Below, piece after piece: positions 46,800 through 54,320 of a stretch of DNA of 64,000 nucleotides. The stretch is from Christiangramia forsetii KT0803. Its GTDB lineage: Bacteria > Bacteroidota > Bacteroidia > Flavobacteriales > Flavobacteriaceae. Position 1 is the first letter of the stretch. Each line of letters opens with the position of its first letter. The translations under genes and the position numbers were made by a program. Below the pieces are notes generated by a model. The model made no database searches and was not told the origin of the DNA. It worked only from the letters and a program-made list of their open reading frames with translations. The stretch covers positions 1,674,001-1,738,000 of the forward strand of contig NC_008571.1 of NCBI RefSeq assembly GCF_000060345.1, in the 5' to 3' direction.

Positions 46800-47938
46800 A
46801 AACTTTCTTTCTTTAGGAGCATGGCCAGATTGCAGCCTCCAAAACCAGAAGCGGTTTTTAAAGCCAGCTTCAAATTCTTATTATCATTCTTCCGAATAAC
46901 ATTCAAATCCTTTGAAACTCCAGATTCAGTAAAATTATGAGAGGCGATGAGTTCTTTATTGAGTAAACTATGCTTAGTCAATATACTTTCAATTAACGCC
47001 GATGTTCCCAGCGTATGCCCATAATATCCCTTAAAACTATTCACAGGTACAGATTCCAGTCCGGCGCGGTGAAAAGCGATAGACTCCATCTCATCGTTAT
47101 AAACAGTTGCAGTGCCGTGTGCCGAGAGGTAATCAATCTCAGAAGAGTTTATTTTATTGTTCTTAAGCAACCTGAAAATGCTTTGATATAAACCCTCTCC
47201 CGTTCTACTGGGACCAGAAATATGGTTCGCGTCATTAGAAGTAAAACTGTCTATATATTCTACTTTCTCTTTAGTGTAAGAATTAGCAGGGCCAATTAAT
47301 ATGGCGGCGCCGGCCTCTCCCAGGCTCACTCCCTGCCTATCCTTGGAGAAAGGTCTGCAAGGCACCGGACTAATCGCCTGGAAAGAATTGAAACCTGAAA
47401 GAACAAATTCTGAAACCAGATCCCCGCCGGCGACTATAGCATTTTCAAACCTACCGGTGCTTATAAGATCATTAGCGGTTTTAATCGCTAAAGCACCAGA
47501 AATACAGGCATTCGAAACCACGATGGGTTTCTGTTGAAAGTCGAAAAATTCAGCAACTACATTTGCCATTTTCCATAAGTAGATTCTATCTGACGGAAAT
47601 TTGTTCTTTCCTAATTCATCTATATTCCCTTTTGTAGTAGAAATAATAAGGCCGGTAGTACTAAGATCTACTATGGATGATTGTTCCATAACCTGACTGA
47701 TAGCCAGGATGAGCAGTTTTTCTAGTTTGGTGTAAAGTGAAGGATCTCCAAGTGCATTAAACTTTTCGTCGATAAATTCAGTTTCGATCAGCCCGGCGTA
47801 ATAACCATCTTCAAAGAATTTTGAATTATCATGAAATTTTAATGCTGATTCTGAATTCCTAATAGCCCGAAGGTTTTCATCTGTACCAAAGCCTAAAGGA
47901 GAAATTATTGCATCATTTAAAAGGTAATTTCTGCTCAT
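46796..47938 (-). CDS. Beta-ketoacyl-ACP synthase, second catalytic copy
   Basis: A 380-residue ketosynthase with Cys145 in VSNACISGALA, and histidines in SAHGTATVYND and YYGHTLGTSALIE. It differs clearly from the copy at 44756 (NACISG instead of TACSSS), so the two probably act on different chain lengths or steps, such as priming with the aryl starter versus extension. It overlaps the thioesterase and the half-ketosynthase genes by four bases each. Confidence 0.88.
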   Translation of the reverse strand: MSRNYLLNDAIISPLGFGTDENLRAIRNSESALKFHDNSKFFEDGYYAGLIETEFIDEKFNALGDPSLYTKLEKLLILAISQVMEQSSIVDLSTTGLIISTTKGNIDELGKNKFPSDRIYLWKMANVVAEFFDFQQKPIVVSNACISGALAIKTANDLISTGRFENAIVAGGDLVSEFVLSGFNSFQAISPVPCRPFSKDRQGVSLGEAGAAILIGPANSYTKEKVEYIDSFTSNDANHISGPSRTGEGLYQSIFRLLKNNKINSSEIDYLSAHGTATVYNDEMESIAFHRAGLESVPVNSFKGYYGHTLGTSALIESILTKHSLLNKELIASHNFTESGVSKDLNVIRKNDNKNLKLALKTASGFGGCNLAMLLKKESL

Positions 47939-48357
47939 TTAATCAATCCCATTTTCTTTTTCCAATCTAAGAAAAACGGTGGATTGTTAAGTACCAATTC
48001 TGAATTTTTATCGGTAAAAACCTGAGTGGTTCTACCGGTACAAATAAGTTTTCCGGAAGAAACTATTTTATAATGAAAAATCATCTTGGCAGCTTCCGCA
48101 TTTATAAAGCTGGTTTCAACTTCAAATTCATCACTATGTTTTAGTGGAAGTTTGTGCTCACATTCAGTTTTTACAATGGGAGTGGCAAAATTATTCTTTT
48201 TTGCATCCAGGTAAGAAATTCCGTGTTTTTGGCAAAAATCCTCTCTTCCTTCTTCAAAATATTTAAAATAATTCCCGTGCCAAACGATCTGCAACGGATC
48301 GCATTCATGAAAACGGACTTTCATTTGTATGGTAGTGCTCAGTTCTAAATCACTCAT
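47935..48357 (-). CDS. 4HBT-type acyl-CoA/ACP thioesterase
   Basis: A 140-residue hotdog thioesterase. The block HECDPLQIVWHGNYFKYFEEGRE carries the family Asp and the Y/F-EEGRE helix. It could release the finished polyene chain from ACP or remove wrong starters. Overlaps of four bases with both neighbours show tight coupling. The gene is comparable to the thioesterase of aryl-polyene clusters. Confidence 0.88.
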   Translation of the reverse strand: MSDLELSTTIQMKVRFHECDPLQIVWHGNYFKYFEEGREDFCQKHGISYLDAKKNNFATPIVKTECEHKLPLKHSDEFEVETSFINAEAAKMIFHYKIVSSGKLICTGRTTQVFTDKNSELVLNNPPFFLDWKKKMGLIK

Positions 48358-48803
48358 TCTACCGTCACGGTTTTCATTTCTGAGGTTGCAATCACAACCC
48401 CCTTTTCATTCTCTGTTCTTGCTGAAACTGAAGTTACGTTCATAATTTCATGAAGTATATGTACGTAAGTTTTAAGTTTTTCGCCAACTTGAGGCAGTCC
48501 GAAGATTTCAACCGTCTTAATCACTCCAATAAACCCGGTTTTAGGTTTTGTCTGCCCGCTTAGCGAACCCTGATACCCCCTATGTAATGACATACTTTGC
48601 GCCATGTGCTCAATCAAGCCACTTTCAATAAGCCTATTTTCATCAAGTAGAACATTTTCATTGGGGATGGTAAAACCAGTGACTCCGGTTAATGCTGTAT
48701 ATTCAAAAAGCGTATCTACAAAAACAAAAGGTTCTTTTTGCGGGATTAAATTTATGATCTCCTCGTGCGAGGTAATTGGATGATGTAAAAGGTTTTCTGC
48801 CAT
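48354..48803 (-). CDS. ApeP/ApeI-type beta-hydroxyacyl-ACP dehydratase
   Basis: A 149-residue hotdog protein. PQKEPFVFVDTLFEY at the N-terminus and LIEHMAQSMSLHRGYQGS in the middle match dehydratases of aryl-polyene clusters (ApeP type), where the His sits in the central helix. It should work with the FabZ-like protein at 41934 to form the conjugated double bonds. It lies 2 bp downstream of the acyltransferase gene. Confidence 0.84.
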   Translation of the reverse strand: MAENLLHHPITSHEEIINLIPQKEPFVFVDTLFEYTALTGVTGFTIPNENVLLDENRLIESGLIEHMAQSMSLHRGYQGSLSGQTKPKTGFIGVIKTVEIFGLPQVGEKLKTYVHILHEIMNVTSVSARTENEKGVVIATSEMKTVTVE

Positions 48804-48805
48804 TT

Positions 48806-49684
48806 TTAACTAAAATCGTTCCAGTAATCGTAGTAGTTATACCACTGATGAGGATATTTTTTTACCATTTTTTCCAGATCGTCAAGATAAGATTTTAATA
48901 TTTCCTGAGATGTAAATTCATTAGGTTTATAAGGTCGTGCATAAAAATGATAATGAAAATTCTTCTCTCTCATTAAATGCACAAATAAGACCGGAATTTT
49001 ATTTCTCCCAGCTAGTTTAAAAGGCCCCTGAGGAAATTTCACCCTTTCGCCAAGGAATTCAGCTTTATAGGTTTTTGAATGTTTTAAATATCTGTCTGCT
49101 GCAAAAACCAGTAATTCATTATTTGTCAGCGCTTCCTTCATTTTAAATATGTGACTGAGATCGTCTTTTAAAACTATGATCTTAACTTCAGAAGTTCCCG
49201 TAACAGACTCTAAATAATTTTTAATCTGGCGATGCTCAAAATCTGTCACCACTAAATTAACCACAGCTTCTGAATGTCTCTCTTCAAAAAAATGTTTGGC
49301 TAAATTAAAATTACCAATATGTGCAGTGAGAAGAATTCCCCCTTTTTTCTGACTTAGCAAAGCATCTATATGCTCTATCCCATCAAATTCAAACGTAAAT
49401 TTATGTTTCAGTCCGCTGGTAATCGCAATCCGGTCTAACTGAATTCTACCAAATGTAAAATAGCTCCTGTAAACATTAAAAGCAGCTCTAATTGGTGAAT
49501 AACCAAGTCTTTTTCTAAAAAGATAATAGGTGCTTTTAGTAGACGTAAATGAGAAAAAGATAAAATATAGAGCAACAAAAAGAAGGACGAAATATGCCGA
49601 ATATAAGCCTGTCCTTTTTATTATTTGCACATAAATACGGATACCTAAAAGGGTGCCTCGTGATTTTCCATCCCAGGTTGCCAT
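48806..49684 (-). CDS. LpxL/HtrB-like acyltransferase with altered catalytic dyad
   Basis: A 292-residue membrane-associated acyltransferase of the lipid A late-acyltransferase family, with one helix at about 22-45. The family motif HxGNxE/D reads HIGNFN here (His122, Asn127), so the catalytic acid is replaced by Asn. An ATG eight codons upstream (49708) would give 300 aa and a 20-bp overlap with fabG; the second ATG gives MATWDGKSRG, like other family starts. It may esterify the pigment or attach it to a lipid. Function inferred from cluster context. Confidence 0.82.
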   Translation of the reverse strand: MATWDGKSRGTLLGIRIYVQIIKRTGLYSAYFVLLFVALYFIFFSFTSTKSTYYLFRKRLGYSPIRAAFNVYRSYFTFGRIQLDRIAITSGLKHKFTFEFDGIEHIDALLSQKKGGILLTAHIGNFNLAKHFFEERHSEAVVNLVVTDFEHRQIKNYLESVTGTSEVKIIVLKDDLSHIFKMKEALTNNELLVFAADRYLKHSKTYKAEFLGERVKFPQGPFKLAGRNKIPVLFVHLMREKNFHYHFYARPYKPNEFTSQEILKSYLDDLEKMVKKYPHQWYNYYDYWNDFS

Positions 49685-49688
49685 AAAT

Positions 49689-50420
49689 CTATGAGTATAA
49701 TCCGCCATTAATGTTAATCACTTCTCCCGTGATATAAGAAGATCTTTCTGAAGCCAGAAAGCTTACCAGGTTAGCAACTTCTTCAGCCTCTCCAAATCGA
49801 TTTAAAGGAATATGCTTTTTCAGCTCATTTTCATCAAAATCCTTGGTCATATCAGACTGAATAAATCCCGGCGCTACTGCATTCACTGTAACTTTTCTTT
49901 TTCCGATTTCCTGAGCCAGCGCCTTGGTAGCTGAGATCATAGCGCCTTTTGCAGCGGAATAATTTACCTGTCCCGGATTTCCCTTTAATCCTGAAAGCGA
50001 AACAATATTTATGACTCTCCCATACCTGGATCTCAGCATATCCTTCAATACCGTTTGAGTTACATTATAAAAACCATTTAAACTGGTATCGATTACTGAA
50101 TTCCATGCTTCCTTATTGGTAAAAATAAACAGCCCGTCTTTGGTGATTCCTGCATTATTTACCAAAATTTCAATTTTAGCTTCTGGATTTTTAGATTTCC
50201 ATTGTTCAATAAATTCCTGGGTAGAATCCATATCAGAAACATTAAATTTTAAAATATCGCATTTCACTCCCAGGCTTATAATTTCTGCCTGAGTAGCCTT
50301 CGCAGCTTCGGTATTCGAATTATAATTAAGAATAATGTTATAATTAAGCTCTTTAGCAAGTTTTAGACAAATTGCTTTTCCAATTCCCCTGGATCCCCCT
50401 GTTACCAATGCGTACTTCAT
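49689..50420 (-). CDS. 3-oxoacyl-ACP reductase (FabG-like SDR)
   Basis: A 243-residue short-chain dehydrogenase. It has the NADPH motif TGGSRGIGKAI at 7-17, NNAG, catalytic Ser in IVSLSGLKG, Tyr-xxx-Lys in YSAAK, and the late APGFIQSDMT typical of FabG. It reduces the 3-keto group in each polyene cycle. It lies 2 bp after the ammonia-lyase gene. Confidence 0.93.
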   Translation of the reverse strand: MKYALVTGGSRGIGKAICLKLAKELNYNIILNYNSNTEAAKATQAEIISLGVKCDILKFNVSDMDSTQEFIEQWKSKNPEAKIEILVNNAGITKDGLFIFTNKEAWNSVIDTSLNGFYNVTQTVLKDMLRSRYGRVINIVSLSGLKGNPGQVNYSAAKGAMISATKALAQEIGKRKVTVNAVAPGFIQSDMTKDFDENELKKHIPLNRFGEAEEVANLVSFLASERSSYITGEVININGGLYS

Positions 50421-50422
50421 AA

Positions 50423-51955
50423 TTAGTAGGCTTCGTTATTTTTCAAAAATTCTTTTAAGTTTGTGATCTCTTCATATAAAGGTCGGTCTTCTTTTATCTG
50501 CGGAATAATCTCTCTCAATTTCTCCAGTTTTGACTTAGTAGCAGAAGATAATTTTTCATTAAAATTCAGAAAATATAATGCCTGAATAATCGTCGCTAAT
50601 TCGGTAGCAAGCACTTCAAAGCTATTTTCAATCACCTTTTTGGTCATATTCGCTGAATTTGCGCCCATGCTCACAATATCCTGATTGTCATTATTATTCG
50701 GAATACTATGCACATACATAGAATTAGAAAGCATTTGATTTTCAGCAGTAGTAGAAACAGCAGTAAATTGTGCGCCCTGCATTCCGAAATTTAAACCCAG
50801 CTTTCCCATATTTACGAAAGGAGGTAGAATATCATTCAGTTTAGAATTTAGCAGGTAATTTAACTGTCTTTCGGCCAGCATAGATGTCTTTGTAACCGCT
50901 AAACGCAGTTTATCCATTTCCAGCGAGACATAATCCCCATGAAAATTCCCTCCGTGATACACATGTCTGGTTTCAACATCTATTATAGGATTATCATTGG
51001 CCGAATTTACTTCTTCAATTAAAATCTTCAAAGAAGTATCTATCGTATCTAATACCGGACCCAATATCTGCGGAACACATCTTAAACTATAATATTCCTG
51101 AACTTTTTCTTTGAAGAATGTATTATTATCGGCACCATTAGAATAAAGATGATCATTCCGGTCGCGGGTAAGCTTTGAATCTACAAGATGCTCTCTCATT
51201 TTCCTGGCGATCTTCTGTTGCCCGGGATGAAGTTTTGAGGAATTCAACTCTTCAGAGAGATGATCGTCATAAGCTTCTACAATCTCATTTATAACAGAAC
51301 TACAAAATACTGCCCAGCTCAATAATCTTTCTGAATAAATAAGATTAACGATACCAATACCTGTCATAGCAGAAGTACCATTCATTATCGCAAGGCCTTC
51401 CCTGATTTTTATTTCGGCAGGCTGAATATTCAACTCTTTAAAAACAACGCTAGTTCCTCTTCGTTTTCCTTTATAGATAACTTCTCCCTCACCAATTATA
51501 ACCAGAGCAAGATGTGCCAGTTGAACCAAATCACCGGACGCCCCTACTCCGCCATGTTCAAAAATAACCGGAGTAACCTCCTTATTTATCAAAGTACTCA
51601 GCGTTTCGGCGACAGATCTATGAATTCCCGATTTCCCCAGACATAAGGTATTTAATCGCGCGAGCATTAGGGCTTTTACATATAGTGGCTCCATTAAAGC
51701 ACCAGCGCCGGAAGAATGACTTCTAATAAGATTTTGCTGTAATTTAATCTTATCCTCATCATGGATCTTATACTGAGCCATGGGTCCGAATCCAGTATTT
51801 ACTCCGTAAATTATCTTATTGCGTGAAAAATCTTTTAGAAAGTTAAAACTCTCATCCAGTCTTGTTTGAGTAATTTCACCCAGATCAATTTTTTTATTGT
51901 CAAATAGAACCTGATAAAAATCAGTAATTTCAAGTGCATTATCTAAATTCAGCAT
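50423..51955 (-). CDS. Tyrosine ammonia-lyase of the flexirubin/aryl-polyene cluster
   Basis: A 510-residue MIO-dependent aromatic amino acid lyase. The MIO prosthetic group would form from Ala139-Ser140-Gly141 in GGVGASGDLVQ; Tyr50 in IYGVNTGFGPMAQ is the catalytic tyrosine. The block NLIRSHSSG at the substrate pocket and many further stretches (YSLRCVPQILGPVL, SIPNNNDNQDIVSMG) match, from memory, the characterised Flavobacterium johnsoniae tyrosine lyase. It converts tyrosine to 4-coumarate, the starter of the pigment. First gene of the operon. Confidence 0.9.
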   Translation of the reverse strand: MLNLDNALEITDFYQVLFDNKKIDLGEITQTRLDESFNFLKDFSRNKIIYGVNTGFGPMAQYKIHDEDKIKLQQNLIRSHSSGAGALMEPLYVKALMLARLNTLCLGKSGIHRSVAETLSTLINKEVTPVIFEHGGVGASGDLVQLAHLALVIIGEGEVIYKGKRRGTSVVFKELNIQPAEIKIREGLAIMNGTSAMTGIGIVNLIYSERLLSWAVFCSSVINEIVEAYDDHLSEELNSSKLHPGQQKIARKMREHLVDSKLTRDRNDHLYSNGADNNTFFKEKVQEYYSLRCVPQILGPVLDTIDTSLKILIEEVNSANDNPIIDVETRHVYHGGNFHGDYVSLEMDKLRLAVTKTSMLAERQLNYLLNSKLNDILPPFVNMGKLGLNFGMQGAQFTAVSTTAENQMLSNSMYVHSIPNNNDNQDIVSMGANSANMTKKVIENSFEVLATELATIIQALYFLNFNEKLSSATKSKLEKLREIIPQIKEDRPLYEEITNLKEFLKNNEAY

Positions 51956-51993
51956 ATACCGTTTCTGCTAGTAATTATAGGTTGGGGATCGCT

Positions 51994-52015
51994 GTTAAAG
52001 CTTTTAACAAATGTA
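51994..52015 (-). promoter_or_regulatory. Putative promoter -7 box and palindromic operator of the pigment operon
   Basis: TACATTTG (minus strand, 52008-52015) lies 52 bp upstream of the ammonia-lyase start. Directly downstream, at the expected transcription start, is the near-perfect palindrome GTTAAAGCTTTTAAC (51994-52008). No -33 TTG at good spacing was found. Confidence 0.4.
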
Positions 52016-52185
52016 GTATAATAAATAGAAAACACTAAAAAAGACTAGGATTGAAATTATTCAGAAAATGAAGTTGAAAGATTCTTCAATTTAAGAGAAG
52101 ATAAATTTAACCTTAATTATGGTTCTGGAGTTTTATTAAAAAGTTAGCTATAGTAATTGCGCTAATTTATTCGAATATAGAAACC

Positions 52186-52193
52186 TACATTTG
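52186..52193 (+). promoter_or_regulatory. Putative -7 element of the small RNA candidate
   Basis: TACATTTG, exact TAnnTTTG match, ending 5 nt before the first base of the RNA's long-range stem. A TTG at 52157-52159 is 26 nt upstream, slightly beyond the usual spacing. Confidence 0.45.
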
Positions 52194-52197
52194 AAAA

Positions 52198-52328
52198 GGT
52201 CGATAACAGGTTAGGATACGCATAAGAATAATAATTTTCATATTGCTTCTTGGCTAAATCACTGAACCGGTATTGACCATTTGCTTATATCTCAAAAAAA
52301 GTCCTGGGTAACTACTCAGGGCTTTTTT
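52198..52328 (+). ncRNA. Structured small RNA candidate upstream of the halogenase-like gene
   Basis: About 131 nt between a TACATTTG promoter box and an intrinsic terminator. The 5' end GGTCGATAACAGGTT can pair with AACCGGTATTGACC at 52265-52278 (GGTC/GACC, ATA/TAT, GGTT/AACC), enclosing a second stem AAGAA/TTCTT and an AT-rich loop. A poly-A linker leads to the terminator hairpin. No ORF fits. The rod shape is reminiscent of 6S-type RNAs or other flavobacterial small RNAs, but identity cannot be settled by eye. It could also be a leader, if transcription reads on into the gene at 52394. Confidence 0.55.
52299..52328 (+). terminator. Intrinsic terminator of the small RNA candidate
   Basis: AAGTCCTG pairs with CAGGGCTT (one G-T pair) around a 10-nt loop, followed by TTTTTT and preceded by a run of A. 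Confidence 0.75.
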
Positions 52329-52363
52329 AATTTATTTCGTGTCTTCAATTCCCACTTTCTATT

Positions 52364-52371
52364 TAAGTTTG
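52364..52371 (+). promoter_or_regulatory. Putative -7 element of the halogenase-like gene
   Basis: TAAGTTTG, exact TAnnTTTG match, 22 bp upstream of the ATG at 52394. It lies beyond the terminator, so the gene likely has its own start. Confidence 0.5.
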
Positions 52372-52393
52372 CCCTTTACTCCATTAACTATTT

Positions 52394-53629
52394 ATGAAAA
52401 ATGAGATAAGGGATATTGTAATTATTGGTGCAGGACCTTCGGGAAGTGTTGCTGCAGGCTATTTAGAAAAGCAGGATGCTTCTATTTTAGTGCTGGAAAA
52501 ACAAAAATTCCCCAGGTTTAGCATTGGTGAAAGCCTTATTCCTAGATGTATGGATAATTTTGAAGAAGCCGGATTTTTAGACATCCTAAAAGTTCAGGGA
52601 TTTCAAAAAAAATATGGTGCACGTTTTATTAGGAATAACGAGGTGGCTGAATTTGATTTCAGTAAAAAATTTGGAAATGGATGGGATTGGACCTGGCAGG
52701 TTCCCAGAGCAGATTTTGATAAGGTTTTAACGGATGATTTAAGCACTCGTGGAGTAGATATAAGATTTGAAACGGAAGTAACTTCGGTTTCTTATACCAA
52801 TAGTTTCTGGACAATTAAAACGAGAAACCATACGGGAGAGGAAAATGAAATCACCTGCAAATTTATCATTGATTCCAGTGGCAACGGTCGTGTTCTTGCC
52901 AAACACTTAGACCTGGAAGCTCCTCCAAAAATTTACGATCACTCTTCTATTTTTACGCACATTAAAGAAACTCACAGGCCCGAAGGTATCGAAGGATCGC
53001 AAATAACCTTTGAAGTTTTAAATACCGAAACCTGGTTTTGGTATATCCCATTCTCCAACGGAAGTTCCAGTCTTGGATTTGTAGGTCCAAATTCCTGGTT
53101 TAAAAAATTTAGCGGAAATAATATGGAAGCATTTAAACAGATGCTTCTGGAAACCGATTATTACAAAGGTAGATTTGATGAATATCCGTTTAATTTTAAA
53201 CCTTTACTATATAATAATATTTCCAGGAATGTGAAATATGTTTACGGGAATGGATTTGCCTTAACGGGTAATTCAGCAGAATTTCTTGACCCTGTATTTT
53301 CATCAGGAGTAGCTTTTGCTACTGAATCTGGCTTATTAGCTGCTAAACTTGCTTTCAGGGAAATTAACGGTAAGAAGGTAGATTGGGAAAATGAGTATTC
53401 AAAATACATAAAAAAGGGAGTAGATGTGTTTTCTACTTACGTAAAAGAGTGGTATTCAGGTAAACTTCAGGATATATTTTTTCATCCCAATCCCAATCCG
53501 CATGTGAAAGAACAAATATGTGCTGTATTGGCTGGGTATGTATGGGATAAAAAGAATCCTTTTGTAAGAAATCACAGCAGAATTTTAGAAAATCTGCACA
53601 AACTGATAAAGAAAGAAAAAATAGTCTAA
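52394..53629 (+). CDS. Flavin-dependent halogenase-like FAD oxidoreductase
   Basis: A 411-residue FAD monooxygenase-fold protein. It has GxGxxG-type IIGAGPSGSVAAGYLE at 10-25, GESLIP at 45-50, a lysine pair at 72-73 in QKKYGARF (position of the catalytic Lys of flavin halogenases) and WFWYIP at 214-219, which fits the halogenase WxWxIP motif. Phenolic halogenases and geranylgeranyl reductase-like enzymes both share this layout. Next to a flexirubin operon, chlorination or hydroxylation of the aryl ring is the likely role. Divergent from the operon, with its own promoter box. Confidence 0.8.
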   Translation: MKNEIRDIVIIGAGPSGSVAAGYLEKQDASILVLEKQKFPRFSIGESLIPRCMDNFEEAGFLDILKVQGFQKKYGARFIRNNEVAEFDFSKKFGNGWDWTWQVPRADFDKVLTDDLSTRGVDIRFETEVTSVSYTNSFWTIKTRNHTGEENEITCKFIIDSSGNGRVLAKHLDLEAPPKIYDHSSIFTHIKETHRPEGIEGSQITFEVLNTETWFWYIPFSNGSSSLGFVGPNSWFKKFSGNNMEAFKQMLLETDYYKGRFDEYPFNFKPLLYNNISRNVKYVYGNGFALTGNSAEFLDPVFSSGVAFATESGLLAAKLAFREINGKKVDWENEYSKYIKKGVDVFSTYVKEWYSGKLQDIFFHPNPNPHVKEQICAVLAGYVWDKKNPFVRNHSRILENLHKLIKKEKIV

Positions 53630-53722
53630 TATTTTTTTCAGACTTAGAGTACTGAAGTCAAGTTATTTAAATTATCTATCAAAGATTTCAACCTGAAATA
53701 AAGCGAAAAAAGGTATAAAAGG

Positions 53723-53754
53723 TTTGGATGGCTTATAAGTAAAAGTTACATTTG
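53723..53754 (+). promoter_or_regulatory. Promoter of the tRNA-Ser gene
   Basis: TTTG (53723-53726), 20-nt spacer, TACATTTG (53747-53754): a full match to the flavobacterial consensus, 35 bp upstream of the tRNA. The best promoter in the window. Confidence 0.65.
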
Positions 53755-53789
53755 CAACCGCAAAAATACTTGCGAAGTTCTTAAATATT

Positions 53790-53874
53790 GGAGAGGTGGC
53801 AGAGTGGTAATGCAGCAGCCTGCTAAGCTGTCATCCTTCGGGATGCCCGGGTTCGAATCCCGGTCTCTCCGCCA
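53790..53874 (+). tRNA. tRNA-Ser (anticodon GCT)
   Basis: Acceptor stem GGAGAGG pairs with CTCTCC; anticodon stem GCAGC/GCTGT with loop CTGCTAA, anticodon GCT at 53822-53824; long variable arm CATCCTTCGGGATG as expected for serine; T arm CCGGGTTCGAATCCCGG; CCA encoded at the end. Reads AGC/AGT codons. Confidence 0.97.
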
Positions 53875-54003
53875 GATTTTTAGTCTGCGGTTTTTTTATT
53901 CTCTTTTTCGACCGGAAAAATTGGGATAAATCTCCTCCGATTCCCGGCTGCTTTTCAAAAAGTGATTTGGAACGGAAAAGGCTAAAAATAAATAATTATT
54001 ATT

Positions 54004-54078
54004 CGGGGTGTAGCGTAGCCCGGTCATCGCGCCTGCTTTGGGAGCAGGAGGTCGCAGGTTCGAATCCTGCCACCCCGA
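54004..54078 (+). tRNA. tRNA-Pro (anticodon TGG)
   Basis: Acceptor CGGGGTG/CACCCCG, anticodon stem CCTGC/GCAGG with loop TTTGGGA (anticodon TGG), T arm GCAGGTTCGAATCCTGC, discriminator A. CCA is not encoded, unlike the tRNA-Ser upstream. Confidence 0.96.
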
Positions 54079-54080
54079 CT

Positions 54081-54116
54081 AAAAGCCTGTTAATTTCAAA
54101 GTTAACAGGCTTTTTT
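54081..54116 (+). terminator. Intrinsic terminator after tRNA-Pro
   Basis: Perfect stem AAAAGCCTGTTAA / TTAACAGGCTTTT with an 8-nt loop and T run. Confidence 0.9.
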
Positions 54117-54134
54117 ATTTTATGCTTCTTAATA

Positions 54135-54320
54135 TTAATTGCTACTTGCAACAGATATAGAATGGCATTTTACTTTAATAAGCATATAAACACCATAACC
54201 GGCAAAACCTATAGCCACTATTCCTAATACAATAGATCCAAATTCAGATTGTTTATAACTAAATGCATCTTTTTGTGTTTTTACACTACTCCCACCGGAA
54301 AGGCCAGTAGAATATTGAAA
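54135..54320 (-). pseudogene. Remnant of a DUF1206 membrane protein gene
   Basis: An open minus-strand frame of about 61 codons without a start, beginning right after an in-frame stop. It reads STGLSGGSSVKTQKDAF, then a transmembrane piece SIVLGIVAIGFAGYGVYMLI. This order (GG..K..AF...FG..LLG..A.GL.GYG) matches an internal repeat of DUF1206 proteins, which are normally about 270 residues. The rest is missing, so it looks like a decayed fragment. It occupies part of the 572-bp gap downstream of the tRNAs. Confidence 0.5.

Larger units (their letters stand above)
51956..52393. other. 438-bp divergent intergenic region of the pigment cluster
   Basis: Holds, from left to right: the pigment-operon promoter/operator (51994-52015), about 170 bp of AT-rich sequence without visible genes, a promoter box and small RNA candidate (52186-52328), and the promoter box of the halogenase-like gene (52364-52371). 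No ORF of note. Confidence 0.6.

Noticed and set aside
53875-54003. Terminator right after tRNA-Ser
   Set aside because: T-rich runs exist but no convincing hairpin; the two tRNAs may be co-transcribed to the terminator at 54081.
53967-54227. 86-codon ORF across the tRNA-Pro gene
   Set aside because: It runs through the tRNA and its terminator; coding is implausible.
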